Shown one piece after another: positions 56,569-64,000 of a stretch of 64,000 nt of DNA. A program made the translations under genes and the position numbers. The notes beneath the pieces were generated by a model. It searched no databases and was not told where the DNA came from. It saw nothing but the letters and a program-made list of their open reading frames with translations. The stretch comes from Neurospora tetraspora (Eukaryota; Ascomycota; Sordariomycetes; Sordariales; Sordariaceae), in contig NW_026944387.1 of NCBI RefSeq assembly GCF_033439725.1, forward strand, positions 3,844,001 to 3,908,000. Direction: 5' to 3'. Numbering within the stretch: position 1 is the stretch's first letter; every line of letters begins with the position of its first letter.

Positions 56569-57756
56569 GGCGGACTGGACATGGTAGGTTGATGTTGCTG
56601 ATGGGGATTTGTTGGGGTTGGTAAGAACTAAAAAGGGGATTTAGTCTAGAGTTTTGATGTTTTGCTGGTTTGTTGCCCAAATAAAGTCTTGGTGTTTGAG
56701 CTTTTGGCATGTTGATGACATACTAGGGGGGGGCAGCTTTTATACATCAACCTCGGGACTTTTCGCCCATATTGTTCATTATTCAGATATGATAGCCAGC
56801 ATGCTACCCTGTTTGTCATATTTGAGAATGAGAAACGTTGAGAGGGTGAATGGTGATCCGAACCGGGTGCCAGATTTCAGTTCAATTTCATCCTCTTTGC
56901 GTACGGTAGGAGACGTGAATAGAGGTGTTGAACTGAAGGACTTATTGTGCTTTCACGATGTCGACTATAAGGGTGCGTTGTACTACATGAGAAAGATGCA
57001 ATGGTGAATGTGATTGCCGGTCCTTGAAAGCCTCAAAGCTCACTTCCAGTGTAACGGAAGTGCGATTTTAAGCCGGAAACATCGGTGCGTACGGAGGTCC
57101 GGACCCCATTCCGGCCCCACCCGACCCCGGAGGGGGGCCGAGTTCAAAGCCCGGTCTTGTTCCTGAAGTCCGCGTCGCTGGAATGTCTCGTTCAGAGATG
57201 TCGCTATCGTCACCGGCCCAACTGTGCCAAATCCGGGCAAGTGTTGCCACGTCAGAGGTGTGGGGCAATCGGTGTAAGTGCCCCTTGTAGCGGTTCATTT
57301 CTTCTTCTTTTCCTCTCTCAACCCCCTGCCCTCGTTTATGTTTCACGCTTCTCTTCTCTTGTGCTGGTGTTCCATATTCTACTAGCTAGTGGTGGATAGC
57401 TTGAGCAGATCCGGGTCGATAGAACCCAGGAACTGGTGCGAATAGCACAGTGTAACGAGGTGGCCACGGTGATGAATGCGTGCACCACTCTTGATCGCTA
57501 CCGTAACCTGCTGATTTTGACCTAGATCAAGACATGAGTAGGACGTAGGTATCTCATGGGATGGTTCTCTGGGGATCGAATCCTTTGACCCTTTAAGCGT
57601 GGCTGCGGGGAGACCGCGGCTTTGCTGGTTCTTGGTTGACAAACTTTCGCCGGCGTTCTTCCGGAAGTCTCATTAGTCTTGAGCATTCTTGCCGAATATA
57701 CACTCGAGCTTCTCCTCATCCTCACACTTCACAAAGCTTACCGTCGATCATGGCAA
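56569..57756. other. Divergent intergenic region
   Basis: A 1.2-kb gap holding two promoters. It has a G8 run near 56730 and GC-rich stretches at 57090-57140. No gene was seen. Confidence 0.45.
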
Positions 57757-59049
57757 ATGGGCTTTCCCATCTCCAACTTGTTTTTTTGCTTGCCTCGATT
57801 TGCCCGGGCTCAGGGACAGCAAGGTGGCGCCTTTATTAGTATTGATGAGTTCCAGTTTCCCAGGCTCCTTGCAAATGGCTCTGTTCCTCTCTATTACGAC
57901 CTGGATACCTTGCTCGTGAGGTATATAAGCCGAATCTCTGGGCCGAGTAGGAACATCGCCCTCAAATGTGTCGCCAGGAGTGAAACAGAGGTCGCCAATG
58001 ATCTGTTTCCCGATGTTGATGGCGACGCGTTAACCGGTATGTGGCTATTAAATATATGTTTACCTGAGGTTAGTTAGCTGACACTTCATGTTGTTGAACT
58101 ATCATCAGTCGCTTCAAAGGATAACCTACCTTCCTACTCTGGAACGGTTCCCTTTCAACTTCCATCGCTTCCGCAAATGCAAGTGGGGACTGGCGGTCCA
58201 TCCTGTGCCTTTATTCTCAGTGGGTATCATGACGATCCCAAGAATGGAAACGTCGTGAACCTTCAGAGCGATAAATTCCAGATCAGCTTCACCCGCGCGC
58301 GAGGCCACTATCTGAAGACATATGGAATTGAAGGAGAGGTACCCAACGGGGATTATCCGATCATAACTGGAACCGGGACCTATGGAGCTCTTCCCACGGC
58401 AACTACCAGTACGAGAACTTCGTTGTCTACATTAACCTCGACAACGACAACGGAAGCGATATCCACCAGTAATGAGGCTGGCTCGACAACTTCATGAAGC
58501 TTAAACACAACATCGTTGGTGTCAGCCACGACTTCGTCGACGGCACCGGGTTTTTCGTCAACGGCACCGGGTTTTTCGTCAACGGCAACCGCATCTTCTT
58601 CGGCACTAACCGCGACATCATCAGCATCAACGGCTTCTACATTGAGCACAACTACCTCCCCTAGTGCTTCAACGTCGGATGCCAATGCAACAGACGGAGG
58701 GTTGCCGCAGCCGACGGGGGCCACAGAGGAAACAAGTGCAAGGAAAGGAGGAGGACTCAGCAATGCCGCATCAGCTGGAATAGGCGCCGGCGTTGCCGTG
58801 GGAGCTATTGCCCTCTTAGGGCTGGGATTTTTCTTTTGGAGGAAAAGGCGGCAAAATGGCAAGGATTCCGTCGGTAGCAGTTCCACGCCGGAGAATAATC
58901 GAAGAGAGGCTGTAGCAGAGTTGCATGGAAAACATATGAGCGAACTCAGCGGCACGGATTATGCCAGGCGCCCGCCGCAGCGCCAGGGGCTAGGTGTACA
59001 GAGGGCAGAGTTGGGAGGAGGACAGCAGCAAAGGGTTGAGCTTCCATGA
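57757..59049 (+). CDS. Single-pass membrane protein with Ser/Thr stalk
   Basis: Proposed exons 57757-58036, 58109-58468 and 58526-59049 join in phase 1 at both borders, giving about 387 residues. The order is an N-terminal hydrophobic leader, an ectodomain of about 150 residues (SIDEFQFPRLLANGSVPLYY, GGPSCAFILSGYHDD), a Ser/Thr/Ala stalk with a tandem STAPGFS pair, one membrane span (GIGAGVAVGAIALLGLGFFF followed by WRKRRQ) and a cytoplasmic tail rich in ELHG/ELSG. This layout is typical of fungal surface sensors. Without the last small intron, a TGA at 58495 would stop the protein in the stalk. The start is also uncertain: the ATG at 57750 opens a better signal peptide in another frame, with a T7 run between. 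Confidence 0.6.
58538..58585 (+). repeat. 21-bp tandem duplication in the stalk
   Basis: Two perfect copies of a 21-bp unit encode STAPGFS twice, in frame. Confidence 0.85.
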
Positions 59050-59202
59050 CGTTCATCTGAGGCGCGGAAGAGGAAGACTGCATGGGGACCATGTGAAGGA
59101 ACTCGGCGGGACGCACAATTGTCCGCCACATGAGATAGGGCCAGGTGTGGAGAGGGCCGAGTTGGGGGTAGACGGGGCGCAGCAGAGGTTTGAGCTTCCA
59201 TC
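58920..59202 (+). repeat. Diverged tandem duplication of the cytoplasmic-tail coding region
   Basis: Copy 1 (58920-59047) encodes LHGKHMSELSGT and GVQRAELGGGQQQRVELP. Copy 2 (59077-59202) encodes LHGDHVKELGGT and GVERAELGVDGAQQRFELP in a frame shifted by one, downstream of the accepted stop. Confidence 0.8.
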
Positions 59203-60576
59203 ATGGTGGTTTGGTTGAAATGGAAGAATGGAACGAAAACGAGAATGGGAGTGAACATAAAGTTCATGAGCTTATGTGCATGACCCATGTGGGGGACGAT
59301 ATCCAGCGTAGAAGGCTGAACCCGTGATCTGCTTCAAGCCATCAACAAGTTTCGAGATACATTCGTGAACATTCAACTCAAGAATTGATGTTTTCTGGGT
59401 CGCTGAAGGAAGAAGACGGAACTTTTCTAATGGTGTGCGCAAGTGACTGCATGTGGGTCCAAAAAAGAACAAGCGATGAAGGAGTTGTCGGGCGTTCAAG
59501 GCCATCACAATTGATTGGTCCCCAAAAAGTTGGGGTTCTGGAGAAGAATCGAGGTCTAAGTCAGAGAACTGTCATTATACCCCACCCCGGTCGTCGCCCA
59601 CCACAAAAGGTGCGGTAGTGTTGCGTCTGCGGGAAAGAAAACCCCGCTTCGGGGCCGTGTGGCGCCGAGCAGGCCCGGAGTGGGGCCGGTCGCCGTAAGT
59701 GAATGTCCCGGATCGCGCTTCGTCTTAGAAGCTCAGATAAAGGAATAAGAGAAATCGAGCAGACCTTGCAGATACCGCATATTTTATACAACGTTCTCGA
59801 ACCCATATGGGATCCGTGTTTGTGTCGATAGCGTCGCCACTGTGAAAGCAATAAAACGTAGAGGTTATGTAGGTGAGACGGCCGGCCGGCTCGCATGCAA
59901 AGTCGGCATGAAGGGGCAATACCTACATACCTCTTACATACTACAACCATAAGCGCGTAGTCAAGGCTGTACTGGACGATCGTGTGATTTCGATGATGAC
60001 TGAATAGTTGTGGTATGGTTTGTTATAGTTCATGGTTGGAATTTCTGTTGTCCCACACGCGAGCAAACGAAAGGTGAAAATGATCTGATGTCACTACCTG
60101 AACAGAAAACGTGTAGTGCTGGAGTTACACAGGGGCATGTTGGCCTCGTTGTGGAGCATTTTGACTACATTTTCTGTAGCGGGTCTGCCCGCACTGACCG
60201 TCGCCGTAGCACGTTTCCACGGAGCCCCGCGTGTCGTTTCCCCTCCTCTTTTTCCCAACGACAACAGAAATAACATTCAGTGCGACTCGCCTCATTTCAA
60301 TTGCGTGACAATTCACGCCATTGCATCGCCGCGCCGTACAAACGCCTGGAAATGCAGTGATCACGCTACGCCATCGTCAGGAGACAGGCAAACACACTCG
60401 GTTGGTTCCTCCCCCTCCGATCGGCTTTCTTCCAAACAAAAAGGGTATGTTGTTGCTCGCTAATTTTTGAAACGAATGCCAGTTACAAGCCAGAAAACGC
60501 CCTCGACACGCTGTCCTCCGTGACCTCCAGATGATTACCCTCGACGTCTCGTCCGAACCACCTAAAATACCTGACC
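59050..60576. other. Convergent gap between two single-pass membrane protein genes
   Basis: A 1.5-kb gap. Its first 150 bp are the second tail copy. No other gene was recognised. A small GC hairpin (CCCCGCTTCGGGG) lies at about 59642-59654. Confidence 0.45.
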
Positions 60577-61488
60577 TCATGTGTACGGTGACGACACCAA
60601 ACTCGCTACCGCACCCAACGGTCTCGTGTACGACGTGGGCTTCACCAAGTACTTCTTCAAGAAACAGTTCCCATAATCCTTCTCCATAGACAGCGGCAAA
60701 TCCCCGTCGAAAGACACCCCGACGCACGTATCGTTCTTCGTTATTCGGTTCGTCTGTGCACACGAATGGAGACAGTCCTCGAACGAATAAGCTATTAAAC
60801 CGGCGACGTCGATCCCACTTCCCCAGAAGTCCTGATTGCAGCTCACGCCGAACCCCCAGCTCAGCGAATCCAACGTTATAATCTGGCGGCCACTGGAGGC
60901 GACGGCTGCGCAGTCGAACGCGAGAACGCCCTCGGTCGGGACCGTGATAATGGAGGCTGTTGTGGTGGAGGGGGCTGTCGTCGTGCTCGAGGGAAGCGTC
61001 GTACTTGTCAGTTGATCAAATACTGTTGTAGAGGCGGAAATCGATGGCCTTGACGCGGAGCTGGTTCTCGACAGTCAGCTACAGTCGGAGAAAATACTTG
61101 GCGACTCGAATAGCCCGGCCTACCTCTTCGCGTTCTTGACCGCTATCGATCCACCCACACCACCTCCGACGGCCGCGATCACCATCACAGCCAGAAGCGC
61201 CACTGTCAAGAAAAACGTGGACCTCCGTAGGCCGCATATCCTCCTCTTTGGGGTGGCCTTTTCCAGGCCCGGCGAAGATGCGCCTGATCGTGGGAGGAAG
61301 TGTCCACGTTGTTCCTGATCTTGCTGCCCGGAGGAATACGGTTGCACCAGGGGGCTGTATTGCGGATAAGTTGATGTCGCTATTGTCGAGGCCGGCTCCT
61401 TGGGTACCCGTTGCCCAGGAAGAACAGCTTCTGGCGCATCTCTGCTGTTCACTACGTGTAGGCCATCGTCCCACTGAGTGCGGCTCAT
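60577..61488 (-). CDS. Single-pass membrane protein with cysteine-containing PAN-like ectodomain
   Basis: Exons 61488-61124 and 61060-60577 join in phase 2 over a 63-nt intron, giving 282 residues. The start at 61488 (MSRTQWDDGLHVV) matches the usual opening of this fungal type, with a cytoplasmic Pro/Gln/Tyr-rich region. It is followed by a basic motif (RRICGLRRST), one membrane span (about 97-118, FFLTVALLAVMVIAAVGGGVGG), a Ser/Thr stalk, and a C-terminal domain with cysteines in VSCNQDF, EDCLHSC and DTCVGVSF. WGF..CNQDFWGSGIDV and SFEDCLHSCAQTN resemble PAN/Apple-like modules, so carbohydrate or protein binding outside the cell is possible. It is a type II membrane protein. Its function is unknown. 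Confidence 0.78.
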
Positions 61489-61976
61489 GATCCCGGTTGC
61501 AGTTGTACTGGCAAAAAGCCGACGATTGGTCACGGGAGGCAATCGTGCTTCCGAGACAGTGAAGAGTATCGACAGAAAAGGAGAAGGAAAAGACGAAGGC
61601 CTGATCGAAAACCAACGCCCATGATACGGCTTATTCTCCTGCCTGGGGCTTGGCAGTGGTGACACTGCAGGTCCTGTTTTTACGGCTGGCTGTCGAGCTG
61701 AGTTCCTGGAGTCCGATGTGTCCAATCAGCACCGCGCCACCGCCTTCAAGTCGGAACGTAGGATATAAAAAGAGATCGCCGCAACGGATTTGGATGCTCA
61801 GGGGCACTCTACGCCTTGTCAACGATCCAGTCTATCTGTAGGGCTGACCCACCCGAAGCAGGGTTCGGTCCGTCATTGTTGCCGCTCCCCTTCATTCCAG
61901 TGCGGCTCGCTATCCAGAACAACAACCTGTGGTCGTATAAATCTTCCATTGCTGTCTTCTGCTAACCGCCAGGTAT
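61489..61976. other. Gap between two minus-strand genes
   Basis: A 488-bp gap with the 3' flank of the HAD/terpene-cyclase gene and the promoter of the PAN-like gene. Nothing else was seen. Confidence 0.5.
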
Positions 61977-63700
61977 CTATGCTACACAATCCTCACGCTC
62001 ATAGTCCTTCAGAATTCGCCAAGCCATCGCTGTCGTAAAACCCCGGCTACCGATATCAGCACCCGTTCTTCCTGCCCTGCAGAAGTAACCCGCCGGCCAT
62101 CCTCCATCTTCCTCTTGAAGGACAAGCAGCTCGTCCATCTCCCATTTTAGGAGGTCTCTGTCGATGCCAAATACCTGACAAGCGCGCACCCGCATCGTCA
62201 AAGCCAACGGGTTAGCAGGCTTCCCCAATGACTGCACCAGCGAGCGATAGATATGCCTGTTGAGCGTCTGACACACATTGGCGTTCTTGGTCGGGTTCTG
62301 TTCGGCCTTTGCCCTGAGCTCGGCGTAGAACAAGCTGACGAAGTAAAGGAAGCTTTCAGTCGTCGTGTAATGGCGTGTGCCGTTCATCACTGCATTGTTG
62401 ACCAGGCAGTTGACAACAAAGTTCCGTGTGGCAGCAAGGCGGGGATCTGTGTCCAGATCCAGATCATCGCCTCCATACTTCAGGAAGAACCGAAGCATGT
62501 TCACGCTGACAATGGCACAGATGCGTGGCCTGTCATATGTGAAATACACCTGCATGATCCCATCGGCGTTCACGTTGGAGGCCATAGCATCCAGAACAAG
62601 CTTGGGATCGGCAACTCGGTGCAGGTGCTCTTGCGGAAGGGTCATGTAGGCGATCGAGGTGGTGTCGGCGTTGGCTGGGAATGTCTCGGTGGTCCCAACT
62701 GGCTTCTCGGTGAAGTAGTTCCACAGGCCGTCCTGAAGAGGGCGTGACTTCTTGCCGTCTCTGGCCTTGTCGTTGAGAACAACAGCTGAGTCGGTTGAGC
62801 TGGCCACGGAGGCATTGTCATCTGGAGATGAGCATCGTGATGTTCCCTTCCAGCGCGTTCCGTCCGGCCACAAAAGGTAAATGATATCTTCCATATCAGT
62901 CAATCCCCATATCAACAATTGGGCAAAGTTGTCCTTGAAAATCACCCCCTTCTCGGAGTAGATTGAATCCAGCTTTCCGCTCTCGGAGTGCAAGAAGGCT
63001 TCTGCAAGTGCTATGGGGTCTCCCAGGACCACGTTCCTGAGGAATCGATATATCCTTCCTTCCTTGGTCCTCTCGTTCTCCGTTACAACCTCACCCCGGA
63101 TGCCAAAAGATCTAGCAGCGACGATGTTTTCGGTACGGTCGTCAAGGAAGATGGTACGGCTAGGATCGCATCCAGTCTCGTTGATGACGTACTGGTAGAA
63201 GCAGAGGTCCGGTTTGCGCATACCGGCGGCGGCGGAGGTGAAGACGCGAGTGAATGCTTCCCATGGGAACGGCAACGTCCGTATGTACTCGAAGTGTTCC
63301 TTGGAAATGTTTGACATGGCATACACCTTCAGCCCAGGCTTCGCAGCAAGCTTTTCCACCAGCTCGGCCCACTGCTCGTTCACTCGCAAGGAGCAGGCTG
63401 CTGCATCAATGGCCTGCCGTACCAGCGACGCCTCGATGTTGAGCTCCTCACCCATGATCTACTCGACGTTGGTTAGTCTCGAGGCACGAAGGCTGTGGAA
63501 GCGAGGAACCTGCTTACCTTGTAGGCCTCCTCTGCAGGTAGGAGACCGCGGTCGAGGTCGTACCAAGTGGTTGAGTTCATCATCTCTCTCATAGCACCTT
63601 TTGGGAGCGCGGCAAGGGATGCAACGTTCTTTGGCTCATCCCAGTCGAAGAGCACATCTCCGAGGTCGAAAATGATGGTGTCATATGTTGTAGTAGCCAT
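61977..63700 (-). CDS. HAD-like/terpene-cyclase fusion (AstC/drimane-synthase type)
   Basis: Exons 63700-63518 and 63458-61977 join in phase 0 over a 59-nt intron, giving 554 residues. An in-frame ATG at 63766 would add 22 residues. The N-terminal half is a HAD hydrolase: motif I IIFDLGDVLFDW with Asp12, motif II MSNIS, a motif III lysine near MRKPDL, and motif IV FLDDRTEN. The C-terminal half has NADTTSIAYMTL (about 322), a form of the DxDTT class II cyclase acid motif with Asn in the first place, and EEDGGWPAGYF near the end, like a QW motif. Fungal members cyclise farnesyl diphosphate to drimanyl diphosphate and the HAD part removes phosphate. The product here is unknown. The protein should be cytosolic. 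Confidence 0.87.
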
Positions 63701-64000
63701 TGTTGGTGTTTGAGGGTTCGCTGTCCTTGGGGCATGAGGAATCAAGGTATCCAGTGCAGGAGGCATGGCTGGTTTGCTCTTTATACTTCATGGCATCTCC
63801 AACATCTTCCCCTCCAGCAAATCTTGCTGTGCGCTTAATGATAGCCCATGGCATGGCATCACCACGGACCCGCCATATCACTGCATCCGTCGGGCCCGAC
63901 TTACTAACCCTTGGTGATGTTGCTCGTTCGTCAACCATCCACATTATCATGTCTTGACCGGGGACTACTGAGGCCGCACAGACGATCACAGCCCTTGGTG
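63701..64000. other. Upstream flank of the HAD/terpene-cyclase gene
   Basis: Promoter region. A TTTATACTTCATGG stretch at 63780-63793 could act as a TATA-like site. The right edge has no further gene that can be supported. Confidence 0.4.

Noticed and set aside
1-64000. tRNA, 5S rRNA or CRISPR arrays
   Set aside because: No cloverleaf-type conserved boxes, 5S-like sequence or regularly spaced repeats were recognised by eye. A tRNAscan or Infernal run would settle it.

Overview
The window is nuclear DNA of a filamentous ascomycete, most likely a member of the Sordariales close to Neurospora or Sordaria. The genes have few, short introns (about 50-110 nt) with GTAAGT-like donors, CTRAC branch points and CAG or TAG acceptors. 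Intergenic gaps reach 1-4 kb, simple repeats are common, and protein sequences (trp-2 anthranilate synthase, the galactosaminogalactan enzymes, DUF7924-type and HeLo-like proteins) are of Pezizomycotina type. The species was not determined.

The left end (1-3955, minus strand) holds a multi-exon gene joining a HeLo-like N-terminal domain, a coiled-coil region and ankyrin repeats. It runs off the left edge. A GT25-type glycosyltransferase gene follows (4881-6150).

The core (6.5-34.8 kb) is a complete galactosaminogalactan (GAG) exopolysaccharide cluster: agd3 (deacetylase, minus), ega3 (GH114 endo-galactosaminidase, plus), sph3 (GH135 hydrolase, plus, with a very large intron), a small cysteine-rich secreted protein gene (plus), uge3 (UDP-glucose 4-epimerase, minus) and gtb3 (2,884-residue polytopic GT4 synthase, plus). 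In the expected scheme Uge3 supplies UDP-Gal and UDP-GalNAc, Gtb3 polymerises and exports the chain, Agd3 deacetylates GalNAc outside the cell, and Ega3 and Sph3 cleave the chain. The small secreted protein is not one of the described GAG proteins and is the most interesting new candidate here.

The right part (35-64 kb) is mixed. In order it holds: a DUF7924-type nuclease-like gene with an in-frame stop near its start and duplicated motifs; trp-2; a single-TM Arg/Ser/His-tailed protein; a cytochrome P450; a type II membrane glycosyltransferase; a bacterial-looking D-Ala-D-Ala-ligase-like ATP-grasp gene; a UbiA prenyltransferase; a 501-bp non-autonomous hAT-like element with 15-bp TIRs and a perfect 8-bp target duplication; a secreted GPI-type protein; a conserved hypothetical; a single-pass membrane protein with a duplicated cytoplasmic tail; another single-pass protein with a cysteine-containing ectodomain; and a HAD/terpene-cyclase fusion of the AstC/drimane type. 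Exon boundaries were read by eye from splice motifs and phase and are not supported by transcripts.
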